Below are positions 28,559 through 36,938 of a stretch of DNA of 64,000 bases, one piece after another. The DNA comes from Lysinibacter sp. HNR. Lineage in GTDB: Bacteria > Actinomycetota > Actinomycetes > Actinomycetales > Microbacteriaceae. The DNA is taken from NCBI RefSeq assembly GCF_029760935.1, contig NZ_CP121684.1:310001-374000 (forward strand), in the 5' to 3' direction. The notes beneath the pieces are model-generated. The model did not search any database. It was not told the DNA's origin and was given only the letters and a program-made list of their open reading frames with translations. Made by a program: the position numbers and the translations under genes. Each line of letters begins with the position of its first letter. Position 1 is the first letter of the stretch.

Positions 28559-28758
28559 GAGAAATCCTTAGAGGATGTGTTGAGACCGTTGCCTGGGTAC
28601 TACGGAGTAACCACACGGTGCTCAGGTGCTGTGCGAGAACGATATCTCGAGAAGGGGCAGCGTAACGCTGGACGCTAGATGCGTGGGGGTTCTCTTGTTT
28701 CCACCGCAGATCGGATGATACCGAAGGGGGAGTGTGAACCGGCAGCTGGGTAAGAGAG
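28559..28758 (-). promoter_or_regulatory. Transcribed spacer between leader ORF and winged-helix gene
   Basis: 200 nt without a gene. A small stem (CAGCG TTA CGCTG) occurs near 28647-28659. This spacer is where anti-/terminator or SD-sequestering folds would be expected if the leader ORF regulates the gene. I could not compute the folds. Confidence 0.35.
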
Positions 28759-28860
28759 TTAGCTGCACATTCGACAACACGGAACAACGTTACCGGCCAT
28801 CATCATGCCGGCAGTCCTGGGGGCCGCCGGGGCGATCAGGGCATACACGTTGTCAGTCAT
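28759..28860 (-). CDS. Leaderless Cys-rich leader peptide (33 residues)
   Basis: Minus-strand ATG 28860 to TAA 28759. The peptide starts MTDNVYALIAPAAPRTAG, has MMMAGNVV in the middle and ends PCCRMCS, so three of the last six residues are Cys. There is no SD, but a TTGACA-17-TTTACT promoter puts the expected transcription start on or next to the ATG, as in leaderless mRNAs, which are common in actinobacteria. In mycobacteria, leaderless ORFs with terminal Cys runs are known as cysteine-sensing attenuators. Position 200 nt before a regulator gene fits that model. Not tested. Confidence 0.6.
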   Translation of the reverse strand: MTDNVYALIAPAAPRTAGMMMAGNVVPCCRMCS

Positions 28861-28867
28861 GAATGAT

Positions 28868-28896
28868 AGTAAACCCAATATGTCGCTGTGTGTCAA
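28868..28896 (-). promoter_or_regulatory. Promoter TTGACA-17-TTTACT for the leader ORF
   Basis: Minus strand: consensus -35 TTGACA at 28896-28891, 17-bp spacer, -10 TTTACT at 28873-28868. The ATG at 28860 lies 8 nt past the -10, which is about +1. Confidence 0.65.
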
Positions 28897-29241
28897 GGGT
28901 TATGTTGCGTTGGCCTCGGTGGTGTAAGGATTTTTATTGCCTCATCGTTCTGTAATTCCGCGTAAAAACAGGGCTTTTGTCTGTTTTATGCTGGAAAAGT
29001 ATTTTTAGAAATTGCTTCTGGGGGAAGGGGTTTCGAGGTGTGACGGGTAGCTTTACGGCAAGAGGACGGGGTGTAGCCGAGACCTGGGTCATCGTTGATG
29101 AAAGTTGTACCCCGATTGATGATGCCACGGTGCCCGGTCGCTGGTGCCGAGGCTTAGCTGACGGCGTTGAAAGACGCCCGGTCGCTGCTGCCGACGCTCA
29201 GCCCACGGTGTTGAACGATGCGTGAATGACGATGCCGAAGC

Positions 29242-29877
29242 CTAATCGATGGTGCCGTAGAGGCGGTCCCCCGCGTCGCCCAAGCCGGGAACGATGTAAC
29301 CGTGCTCATTAAGGCGCTCGTCAACGGCACCCAGAACGAGCGTTACGTTACGACCCTCGGTCGTTTTACGAAGCCTCTCGATTCCCTCAGGGGCGGCTAG
29401 TACGCACACGGCAGTGACATCGTCTGCGCCGCGATCGAAGAGAAATTGAACGGCTGCCGCTAGTGACCCGCCCGTGGCAAGCATGGGATCAAGAACGTAG
29501 CACTGGCGGCCCTCGAGATTTTCGGGTAGCCGCTCCGCATAGGTGAGTGGCTGAAACGTAGTTTCATCCCGAGCCATCCCTAGGAAGCCCACCTCGGCGG
29601 TGGGCAGCAGCTTGACCATTCCCTCAAGCATCCCCAAGCCGGCCCGGAGAATTGGCACGACCAGGGGAACAGGGTGCGCGAGACGTACTCCCACGGTTTT
29701 ACGTACGGGGGTTTCGACCTCGATCTCTTCGACGATAACTTCGCGCGTGGCTTCGTAAGCCAGGAGGGTAACAATCTCCTCGATCAGTGCCCGAAACGTG
29801 GGTTGTGCTGTGTCTTTGTCACGGAGAACCGTGAGCTTGTGTGTGATCAATGGGTGGTCTGCAACAAAAACTCGCAT
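29242..29877 (-). CDS. upp: Uracil phosphoribosyltransferase
   Basis: 211 residues, the usual length. It converts uracil and PRPP to UMP (pyrimidine salvage). It shows [23 protein letters not shown] near the N-terminus, the PRPP-binding motif [17 protein letters not shown] and the C-terminal [16 protein letters not shown] uracil-site motif. Divergent from tadA. Confidence 0.96.
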   Translation of the reverse strand: MRVFVADHPLITHKLTVLRDKDTAQPTFRALIEEIVTLLAYEATREVIVEEIEVETPVRKTVGVRLAHPVPLVVPILRAGLGMLEGMVKLLPTAEVGFLGMARDETTFQPLTYAERLPENLEGRQCYVLDPMLATGGSLAAAVQFLFDRGADDVTAVCVLAAPEGIERLRKTTEGRNVTLVLGAVDERLNEHGYIVPGLGDAGDRLYGTID

Positions 29878-29945
29878 AGAGTAAATCTAGTAGATTTTTT
29901 CCCTCGAGTTGATCAGCACACACAATTGGTATGGAAGAGGTTGCC

Positions 29946-30422
29946 GTGTCTCAGCCTGGAATAGCGGTGAGCCGTAGGTATCGAGGGTGGATGCTCGAGG
30001 CGTTGGAGGAGGCCAAACGCGCACTTGTCACGGGTGATGTTCCCGTTGGTGCCCTGATTTTTGATGTAAACGGTGTGCTGATTGGCTCCGGGCGCAATAT
30101 GCGCCAGGGCACATACGACCCAACCGCTCACGCAGAAGTTGTGGCGATCAAGCAGGCCGCACAGCATGTGCAAGATCGTGTCCTTGAGGGCTGCACTCTT
30201 GTGGTCACCCTGGAGCCGTGTGTCATGTGTGCGGGGGCAATCGCTACTGCGCGTATTCCTACGGTGGTTTTTGGTGCCTGGGATGAGAAGGCTGGTGCTG
30301 CGGGTAGCGTTTATGACGTGCTCCGTGATCGTCGTTTACCGCATCGCTCTGAGGTTATTGCGGGTGTAGAAGAAGACGCTAGTGCTGCTCTGCTCCGAGA
30401 GTTCTTTGCGGGGCAGCGCTAG
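29946..30422 (+). CDS. tadA: tRNA adenosine(34) deaminase
   Basis: GTG 29946 is chosen because GAAGAGG lies 5 nt upstream (158 residues); ATG 29931 is the alternative. Zinc deaminase motifs HAE (His62, Glu64) and PCVMC (Cys92, Cys95) are complete. The enzyme makes inosine at the wobble position of tRNA-Arg(ACG), which is itself encoded at 15669. ARIPTVVFGAWDEKAGAAGSVYDVL matches the TadA family. Its stop lies 27 bases before the stop of the convergent propeller gene. Confidence 0.94.
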   Translation: MSQPGIAVSRRYRGWMLEALEEAKRALVTGDVPVGALIFDVNGVLIGSGRNMRQGTYDPTAHAEVVAIKQAAQHVQDRVLEGCTLVVTLEPCVMCAGAIATARIPTVVFGAWDEKAGAAGSVYDVLRDRRLPHRSEVIAGVEEDASAALLREFFAGQR

Positions 30423-30449
30423 CCGTTTTCTGAGCCGAGAGTTGAGCGG

Positions 30450-32003
30450 TTATTCAATCGGGCGAACTCGTGTGAGAGCTGCTGCCGTTCCCAGGGCAAT
30501 AAACATGCCTGCCAGATACCAGGAGGCCGTGTTCTTCTCTGTTCCGGTGTTTGCAAGGTGCCCGGGCCCGCCTGCCGTGGTGAGCGCTTGGGGAGCGCTT
30601 GGCGGTGGGTCTACGGGTGTGGAGGGAACGGGGGCGGCTGCGACCGTGATGCTGTATTCTCGGGTTGCTTCCGGTTCTATCCCATTGGTAGCAACGACCG
30701 TGAAGGTGTATGTTCCGGGTTGTACGGTGGGGATGATGGTTCCGGTGAGGGCTCCGGTTGCTCCGTCGAGGCTGAGTCCGCTGGGAACGCTTGAGGCTCC
30801 GGGGGTTGTTGCCGCGGTGTTTGTTCCGAGGGCAAAGCTGATTGTGGGTGTGGGGTACCCGGTTGTAACAAACGTATAGCTGGTGTACGCGGCCCCGGCG
30901 GCCCCGGTTGCCAGTGCTGCGGGGGCGAGTGTGGGTGCGAGCGGCAGGGCAAGAACCGAAACTGAATTGCCGGGGTAATTCGCAACGTACGCTTTATCTC
31001 CGCCGGGTGCGATTGCAATTCCTAGGCCACCCTGCCCACTATAACCCGTTACGGTACCAATTTGTGTGTGGTCGGAGACGCGGATGATGGCTACGCCTCC
31101 CTCGCTGTAGTTGGTGACGTAAGCTGTGGTTTGGTCTGGTGAAAATGCTACAAACTCGGGGTAGACTCCGACGCTGTCAATTGTGGTGACTTGGCTGTGA
31201 CTTGAAGCGTTGATAACCGAAACAGAGCCACTGGTGGTGTTGGCAACATACGCAATGCTGCCATCCGATGAAAAGGTCACGCCCTCGGGGTAATTCTGGT
31301 CGTAACAAGCGACCTCTCCCGTCTGCGTGTGCGTGGTCACGTCAATAATGGCGATGTAGTCATTGGTGAGGCCTATGCTGGTAACGTAAGCCTTACTTCC
31401 GTCTGGTGTAAAAGCCACGTCATTGGGAGCGCTTTCAACATCAAAATTGTGAACCGTTGCAATTTGTGTATGATCGGACACCCTAATGACAGAGATGGTG
31501 CCACCACTGTAATTAGTAACATAGGCATACTGTCCATCGGGAGTAAAAGCTACGCCCCAGGGATTTGTTCCGGTGTAGCCAGTAACTAGCTGGGTTTGCT
31601 TGTTTTGAGTGAGGTCGATAACGGATACTGTGCCACTGCTCCAGTTGGTGACGTAGACATACCGTTCGTCGGGGGAAATTGCTATCTGTTCTGGGCTATT
31701 CCCTGCGTAATCGGTGATATCCCCGGTTATTGTGTTGTCGGCAACGTTGATGATAGAGACAGAGTTGCTGCTCTCGTTGGTGACATAAGCAGTGGCCCCA
31801 TCGGAGGTGAAGGCTACACCCACGGGGCCGAGGCGGCCCGTATATCCCTGTACAGTGCCTATTTCTTGAGCAAGAGGGGGAAGAGCTAAAGCACTTTGTG
31901 CTCCTAGCGGGACAAGTGCCACGGAAAGGAAGGTTGCGAGGATGCTGACTTTTCTCACGCAGAACTTTTTTGCGCCATTTATTGAATTATACGAAATGTT
32001 AAT
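30450..32003 (-). CDS. Secreted YVTN beta-propeller surface protein D (ATT start)
   Basis: 517 residues from ATT 32003, with GAGGT exactly 6 nt upstream. The nearest conventional start is GTG 31958, which has no SD and would remove 15 residues. An in-frame TAG lies 4 codons before ATT, so translation cannot come from further upstream. Signal peptide to about residue 41 (GAQSALA), ~7 propeller blades of VAFTSDGATAYVTNESSNSVSIINV type (about 45-350), an Ig-like putative domain (PTLAPAALATGAAGAAYTSYTFVTTGYPTPTISFALG), a Pro-rich linker, LANTG anchor, hydrophobic segment and basic tail. Aligned with A-C, the first 38 residues match without gaps. Likely an adhesin or scaffold on the wall. Confidence 0.85.
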   Translation of the reverse strand: MNISYNSINGAKKFCVRKVSILATFLSVALVPLGAQSALALPPLAQEIGTVQGYTGRLGPVGVAFTSDGATAYVTNESSNSVSIINVADNTITGDITDYAGNSPEQIAISPDERYVYVTNWSSGTVSVIDLTQNKQTQLVTGYTGTNPWGVAFTPDGQYAYVTNYSGGTISVIRVSDHTQIATVHNFDVESAPNDVAFTPDGSKAYVTSIGLTNDYIAIIDVTTHTQTGEVACYDQNYPEGVTFSSDGSIAYVANTTSGSVSVINASSHSQVTTIDSVGVYPEFVAFSPDQTTAYVTNYSEGGVAIIRVSDHTQIGTVTGYSGQGGLGIAIAPGGDKAYVANYPGNSVSVLALPLAPTLAPAALATGAAGAAYTSYTFVTTGYPTPTISFALGTNTAATTPGASSVPSGLSLDGATGALTGTIIPTVQPGTYTFTVVATNGIEPEATREYSITVAAAPVPSTPVDPPPSAPQALTTAGGPGHLANTGTEKNTASWYLAGMFIALGTAAALTRVRPIE

Positions 32004-32014
32004 TTCAGTACCTC
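32001..32014 (-). promoter_or_regulatory. SD plus ATT initiation site of propeller gene D
   Basis: Minus strand: GAGGT (32014-32010), spacer ACTGAA, then ATT (32003-32001). Preceded by TAG CGA in the same arrangement as at gene B, as if copied with the stop codon of a former neighbour. Confidence 0.75.
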
Positions 32015-32129
32015 GCTATAGTAAACAATGCAGTCATTTTGTGTTAGCTTACAAATCTTATTGATTGGCGAAAAGAGCTTTTTTGTTCATTTTGTTCCAG
32101 TGGTGTGGAAAAATGAGGGCCAGTATGAT

Positions 32130-33656
32130 CTAACGAACTGAGCGAATCCGCTTTAAGAGGGCTGTGGCGCCGAGAGTAATGAGTATCGCCGCTAGATAAC
32201 CGGTCATGTTATTTTCCCCGCCGCTGTTTGCAAGTACTCCTGGCATTCCTGTTGCGGGCGGTTGGGATTTTTGTGTTGGATTCGCGGGACTGGGCGGCGC
32301 GGCCAGAACGGTGAGGCTGTACTCTCGGGCTGCGTTTGGCTCTACCCCGTTGGCGGCAATAACCGTGAAGGTGTAGGTTCCGGGTTGAACAGCGTTGAGG
32401 ATCGTGCCGGTGAGAAATCCGTTTGTGTCCAGGGTGAGGCCGCCGGGCACGCTCGCATTCCCTGGAACTGTTGCCACGGTATTAGTGCCGAGAGAGAAGC
32501 CTATCGCGGCGGTCGGGAATCCGGTTGTTGTAAATGTAAAACCGGAGTAGGCTGCTCCGACTGTGCCGCTTGTTGGTTGTGTTGGATTGAGCGTAGGCGC
32601 GGTTGGCAGGCTAAGAACCGCGATTGAATTACTCTCAAAGTTAGCAACATAGGCAGTGCTTCTCTGTGGGTTGATCGCAATTCCTACCGGACCCAGCTGG
32701 TTGTAGTTTGTGACCAGGCCAATTTGGGTGTTACTGCTGACCTCGACGATAGATACAGAAGCGCTGTTGTCGTTGGTGATGTAGGCGGTGGTTCCGTCAG
32801 TGGAGAAAGCTACGGCCCAGGGCGTCAGCTCAGCGTAACCGATGACCCTACCGCTTTCGGTGCCTGTGGCGACGTTGATAATGGAGACAGAGGAATTCCC
32901 GGAATTGGTGACATAGGCGACCTGTCCGCTGGGCGAAAATTTCACGTCCCAGGGCCCCGTGCCCGTGTAGCCGACAATGTCTTCCGTTCGTGTGCCCGAG
33001 GCAACATCAATGACTGAGACGGCGTTGCTGCCTATACTGACGACGTATGCGATGGTTCCGTCGGGCGAAAAAGCCACGTTCCGGGGTGCTTCATAGGTGT
33101 AGTTTGCAACGGAACCAATCTGTTTGTGACCAACCGTATCGATAATGGAGATTGTGCCGTTGCCCGAGTTGGTAACATACGCGATATTTTCGGTCGGAGA
33201 GAACGCAACACCAGAAGGGGCCACCCCAAGGTAGTCTGTGACCGTTGCGATTTGCGTGTGGGTGGCCACATTGATCACGGAGATAGAGTTGCTGGCTATG
33301 TTGGTAACGTAGGCAACGGTTCCGCTTGGTGAAAACGTTAGGTTCCAGGGTTCGACTCCGGTGTAGTCTTTGACTCTTCCTGTCTCTGTGTTGGAGGCGA
33401 GATCAATGATCGAGACCGATCCGCTACCCGAGTTGGTCACGTAGGCGGTGTTTCCATCGGGTGCTATGGTCACCCCCAGGGGTCCGAGTCCGATGTGGTC
33501 TGCTATGATTCCTGTTTGCCCGGCGAGAGGGGTTGTGGCCGAGGCGCTTTGTTCCCCTAGAGGCAGGACGAGTAGGGATAATGTTGTTATGAGAGCATAG
33601 ATAAACCTTGGGAAGCGTTTCTGCGCTCCAAATAATCTGTGATTTAAGGTACTAAT
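32130..33656 (-). CDS. Secreted YVTN beta-propeller surface protein C (ATT start)
   Basis: 508 residues from ATT 33656 (GAGGT, 6-nt spacer). An in-frame TTG at 33680 exists but has no SD. The first 38 residues align gap-free with the other three paralogues (LPLGEQSA at 31-38). Propeller blades (VTIAPDGNTAYVTNSGSGSVSIIDL...), one Ig-like domain (PTQPTSGTVGAAYSGFTFTTTGFPTAAIGFSLGTNTVATVPG) and a LANSG variant sorting motif with hydrophobic anchor and KRIRSVR tail. Ser in place of Thr in the motif is unusual for sortase substrates. Third gene of a four-gene minus-strand array. Confidence 0.85.
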   Translation of the reverse strand: MSTLNHRLFGAQKRFPRFIYALITTLSLLVLPLGEQSASATTPLAGQTGIIADHIGLGPLGVTIAPDGNTAYVTNSGSGSVSIIDLASNTETGRVKDYTGVEPWNLTFSPSGTVAYVTNIASNSISVINVATHTQIATVTDYLGVAPSGVAFSPTENIAYVTNSGNGTISIIDTVGHKQIGSVANYTYEAPRNVAFSPDGTIAYVVSIGSNAVSVIDVASGTRTEDIVGYTGTGPWDVKFSPSGQVAYVTNSGNSSVSIINVATGTESGRVIGYAELTPWAVAFSTDGTTAYITNDNSASVSIVEVSSNTQIGLVTNYNQLGPVGIAINPQRSTAYVANFESNSIAVLSLPTAPTLNPTQPTSGTVGAAYSGFTFTTTGFPTAAIGFSLGTNTVATVPGNASVPGGLTLDTNGFLTGTILNAVQPGTYTFTVIAANGVEPNAAREYSLTVLAAPPSPANPTQKSQPPATGMPGVLANSGGENNMTGYLAAILITLGATALLKRIRSVR

Positions 33657-33667
33657 TTTGCGACCTC
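33654..33667 (-). promoter_or_regulatory. SD plus ATT initiation site of propeller gene C
   Basis: Minus strand: GAGGT (33667-33663), spacer CGCAAA, then ATT (33656-33654). Confidence 0.75.
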
Positions 33668-33714
33668 TCTCACTAATCAATAGTGCATTTTCTGGTTTAG
33701 TTAGTCATTGACAA

Positions 33715-35220
33715 CTATTTGGCCGCCGTGCGCCGTGCCACGATTGCTATGGCTCCGAGGACAACCAATATGCCGGCCAGATAATGGATGCTGTGATTTT
33801 GGACACCGCTGTTTGCCAGTTCTCCTGGCATACCAACTGTGGGGGTTGGTGCTGGCGGGTTTGGGGCGGCAAGAACGGTGAGGCTATAGCTTTGGAGCGC
33901 GTTCGGCTCGGCGCCGTTACTGGCAACAATCACAAAGTTGTACGTTCCGGGTTGCACCGTGGAGAGTATGGTGCCGGAGAGAACCCCCTCCGTGTCGAGG
34001 CTTAATCCGCTGGGTACGCTTGCGTTTCCGGGGACTGTTGCCGCGGTGTTTGTGCCCGCGGCAAAGCTTGTTATCGGGGCGGGGAAACCCGTTGTTGTAA
34101 AGGTAAATCCAGTATAGGTTGCTCCGGCAGTACCGTTTACAGGTTGCGCTGTATTGAGTGTGGGTGGGACCGGTAGGCTCAGAACCGAGATTGAATCGTT
34201 TCCGGGGTTGGCGACGTAGGCCGTGGGGTTTAGTGGGTGGACGGCTATCCCCACGGGTGCCACCCCGGTGTAGCCCGTGACCTCGCCTATAGGTTCGTGA
34301 TTACTGACGTTAACGGCAGTAACCGAGTCGCTCCCGGTGTTGGCAATATATGCGGTAACCCCGTCGCGCGAAAATGCCACTCCCCAGGGTTCTTGGAACG
34401 GTGTGTAGTTATCGATCGTTTTTATTTGGTTTCTTGTCGCAACATCAATGATAGAAACAGAGTTGGTTCCAAAATTAGTGACGTATGCGGTGGCTCCATT
34501 AGGCGAGATTGCGATTCCCCGAGGGTCTGTTTGGTTATAGTTAGCAACCGTATAAACCTGTTTATCTTCGGTGGTGTCGATGATGGAGATGGTGTCGTAA
34601 TTGATAACGTACGCGAGGCTGCTTCCAGGTACCAGCGCGATATCTTTGGGAGAAGTGCCGTCATAGTCAGTGACTAGCCTCTCCTGCTTTTTTGTGGTGG
34701 TGTTGATGACAGAGATGGAGCTGTTGATTGAATTAGTGACGTACGCGGTCGTTCCATCGGGTGAAAAAACCACACCCGCGGGGCCGACTTGATCGTAATC
34801 CTCGATTGTCCCGGTTTGTTTATGCTCGGTGACGTCGATAATGGAGACGCTGTTACCAAGGAGGTTGGTAACGTACGCGGTCGTTCCGTCGGGGGAGAAG
34901 GCTACGCCCCACGGGCCACCGCCCACGAAATCCACAACGTTCCCTATCTTGTGATTAGTGGCGACGTCGATAATGGAGACGGAGTTGCTGTCCAAGTTAG
35001 TGACGTAAGCGGTTGTTCCGTCGGGCGTTATGGCTATATTCTCAGGCCCGTTCCCAATGGACTCGGTGATAGTTCCTGTTTGGGCGGCGAGGGCTGTATC
35101 GGCCGAGGCGCTCTGTGCTCCCAAGGGTATTAAAAGTAGGGATAGCACCGCCACTAAGATAGGCATTTTTATTGCGTTTCTTCTGTGTGTGCGGAATAGC
35201 ACGCCGTGTGAAATGTTAAT
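33715..35220 (-). CDS. Secreted YVTN beta-propeller surface protein B (ATT start)
   Basis: 501 residues from ATT 35220, 12 bases after the TAG of gene A, with GAGGT wedged between the TAG and the start. The TAG of A is in the same frame as B. GTG 35202 and ATG 35184 are later conventional candidates without SD. Signal peptide (VAVLSLLLIPLGAQSASA), blades with SPDGTTAYVTNLLGNSVSIIDV, Ig-like domain (AQPVNGTAGATYTGFTFTTTGFPAPITSFAAGTNTAATVPG), LANSG motif, membrane segment and RRTAAK tail. Strongly similar to A and C, indicating recent tandem duplication. Confidence 0.85.
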   Translation of the reverse strand: MNISHGVLFRTHRRNAIKMPILVAVLSLLLIPLGAQSASADTALAAQTGTITESIGNGPENIAITPDGTTAYVTNLDSNSVSIIDVATNHKIGNVVDFVGGGPWGVAFSPDGTTAYVTNLLGNSVSIIDVTEHKQTGTIEDYDQVGPAGVVFSPDGTTAYVTNSINSSISVINTTTKKQERLVTDYDGTSPKDIALVPGSSLAYVINYDTISIIDTTEDKQVYTVANYNQTDPRGIAISPNGATAYVTNFGTNSVSIIDVATRNQIKTIDNYTPFQEPWGVAFSRDGVTAYIANTGSDSVTAVNVSNHEPIGEVTGYTGVAPVGIAVHPLNPTAYVANPGNDSISVLSLPVPPTLNTAQPVNGTAGATYTGFTFTTTGFPAPITSFAAGTNTAATVPGNASVPSGLSLDTEGVLSGTILSTVQPGTYNFVIVASNGAEPNALQSYSLTVLAAPNPPAPTPTVGMPGELANSGVQNHSIHYLAGILVVLGAIAIVARRTAAK

Positions 35221-35231
35221 TTTGCAACCTC
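35218..35231 (-). promoter_or_regulatory. SD plus ATT initiation site of propeller gene B
   Basis: Minus strand: GAGGT (35231-35227), spacer TGCAAA, then ATT (35220-35218). It begins directly after the TAG of gene A. Confidence 0.75.
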
Positions 35232-35232
35232 G

Positions 35233-36759
35233 CTAATTAGTCAGTGACGCACATTTAATAGTGTTTGATTTGTTCCACTCTCGTGCCAGTGTAGCTATGA
35301 CACCGAGGGCGATGAGCAGTCCTGCCAGAGGTGTAGGGGTGTAATCTGTGCTGCCGGTGTTTGCAAGCTCCCCCGCCGTGTTTATTACGGGTGCTGCGGG
35401 CTTTGGTGGAGCAACGACAGTGAGACTATACTCCTGGGTCGCATCTGGGACGACGCCGTTACTGGCGACAACGCTAAAACTGTAGGTTCCGGGCTGTGCC
35501 GTGCTTGAGATAGTGCCCGACAGGACTCCCGCGGTATTCACGTTCAATCCACTGGGAACACTTGCGTTTCCGGGTGATGTTGCCTCGGTATTTGTGTTGG
35601 GAGCAAAGGCTGTTGCCGGCGTGGGGAACCCGGTTGTTGCAAATGTAAATCCGACATAGGGCGACCCGACAGTGCCTTCTGTCGGTTGAGCTGGGTTGAG
35701 TATGGGTGGGGTCGGAAGACGCAGAACGGATACTGAGTTGCTATAGGCATTGGTAACGTAGGCAGTGTCCCCCAGCGGCACAATGGTAACGGGACTTAGC
35801 CCCGTGTAGTGTGCGACCACACCCGTCTGGGTGCCACTGTTCACCTCGATAACAGACACGGAGTTACTCCCACTATTGGCGACGTAGACTGTGGTGCCGT
35901 CAGGCGAAAAGGTGAGGTCCCAGGGCGTGTTTCCCGTGTAGTTGGTGACCGTCCCGGTTTGGATACCGGCGGTGGCGTTGATGATGGAGACGGAATCGCT
36001 GCCGTAGTTGGTGACGTACGCGAGAGTTCCGTCGGGTGAAAAAGCGATGTGCCAGGGAGCGTTTCCCGTGTAGCTGGCGATTGTCCCGGCTTGTTTGTTT
36101 TGAGTGGTGTCGAGGACAAACACAGAGTTGCCCTGGGGGTCGGCAACGTATGCAACACTTCCGCCGGGTGCGAGCTCCAGGCTCCAGGCTGTTCGGCCGG
36201 TGTAGTCGGCTACTAGCCCGGTTTGTGTGTGGTTAGCGGTATCGATGATAGAGATAGAAGCGCTCTCAAAGTTGGTGACATACGCGGTGGTTCCATCGGG
36301 TGAAAATGTCACATCTGAGGGCGCATTCTCCGTGTAGTTATCGATGATTTCGGTTTGTACATTGTTTATGGCATCGATAACTGAAATGGTGTCACCAACA
36401 ATGTTGGTGACATAGGCGACCGTTCCATCGGGTGAAAAAGCGATGCTCCACGGTGCGCCCCCGCTGTAGTTTGCGATAAAACCGGTTTGTGTGTTGCTGG
36501 CAACGTCGACGATGGAGACAGACTCACTGTCGGTGTTGGCAATATATGCGGTGGTTCCATTGGGCGAGATTGCCGCTCCCGAGGGAGACTGGCCGCTATA
36601 GCTGGCTATAAGAGCTATTTGCTCGGCAATGGGAGTGACGGCTGAGGCGGGCTGTGCCCCGAACGAGATAAAAAGCAGAGACAGTACAGCTGTGAAACTA
36701 AGAGGTGTTCTTGCATCGTATTTTTTTACATGACATGAGCCACGGTATGAAGTATCTAT
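35233..36759 (-). CDS. Secreted YVTN beta-propeller surface protein A (ATA start)
   Basis: 508 residues from ATA 36759 with GAGGT exactly 6 nt upstream. There is no ATG, GTG or TTG in this frame until GTG 36312, which would delete the signal peptide and two blades, so the ATA is the only start that gives a paralogue-like protein. The first 38 residues align gap-free with B-D (SFTAVLSLLFISFGAQPASA signal). Blades carry IAFSPDGTVAYVTNIVGDTISVIDA and similar. The Ig-like domain (AQPTEGTVGSPYVGFTFATTGFPTPATAFAPNTNTEATSPG) precedes LANTG, a hydrophobic anchor and a tail NKSNTIKCASLTN longer than in the others. First gene of the array. Confidence 0.8.
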   Translation of the reverse strand: MDTSYRGSCHVKKYDARTPLSFTAVLSLLFISFGAQPASAVTPIAEQIALIASYSGQSPSGAAISPNGTTAYIANTDSESVSIVDVASNTQTGFIANYSGGAPWSIAFSPDGTVAYVTNIVGDTISVIDAINNVQTEIIDNYTENAPSDVTFSPDGTTAYVTNFESASISIIDTANHTQTGLVADYTGRTAWSLELAPGGSVAYVADPQGNSVFVLDTTQNKQAGTIASYTGNAPWHIAFSPDGTLAYVTNYGSDSVSIINATAGIQTGTVTNYTGNTPWDLTFSPDGTTVYVANSGSNSVSVIEVNSGTQTGVVAHYTGLSPVTIVPLGDTAYVTNAYSNSVSVLRLPTPPILNPAQPTEGTVGSPYVGFTFATTGFPTPATAFAPNTNTEATSPGNASVPSGLNVNTAGVLSGTISSTAQPGTYSFSVVASNGVVPDATQEYSLTVVAPPKPAAPVINTAGELANTGSTDYTPTPLAGLLIALGVIATLAREWNKSNTIKCASLTN

Positions 36760-36770
36760 TTTGTTACCTC
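36757..36770 (-). promoter_or_regulatory. SD plus ATA initiation site of propeller gene A
   Basis: Minus strand: GAGGT (36770-36766), spacer AACAAA, then ATA (36759-36757). Decides the start of gene A. Confidence 0.7.
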
Positions 36771-36938
36771 TTATGTTAGTAAATATGATTCACGTTTGGT
36801 TTAGTATACAAAATCAATAGCGATTGTGGCGATATTTATTGACCGACACCTCACTGTCGATACCCCAAAGGTGTGCGGGATGCTGCTTTTACCGCATCCG
36901 CCTATTGGGGCTGCTCTATCTATACCTGGGCGTGCGCG

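Noticed and set aside
28374-28787. 137-residue minus-strand ORF overlapping the Cys-rich leader
   Set aside because: Low-complexity His/Pro/Ser composition; a shadow of the winged-helix gene and of its leader.
28934-29225. Two opposite short ORFs between the leader promoter and upp
   Set aside because: No SD, no family resemblance, and overlapping each other.
36312-36760. Frameshift in the A7 run at 36721 as the reason why gene A has no start
   Set aside because: I first read ATG TCA TGT with one A too many. But the frame is already open upstream, and ATA after GAGGT with the same 6-nt spacer as in the three paralogues explains it without any lesion.
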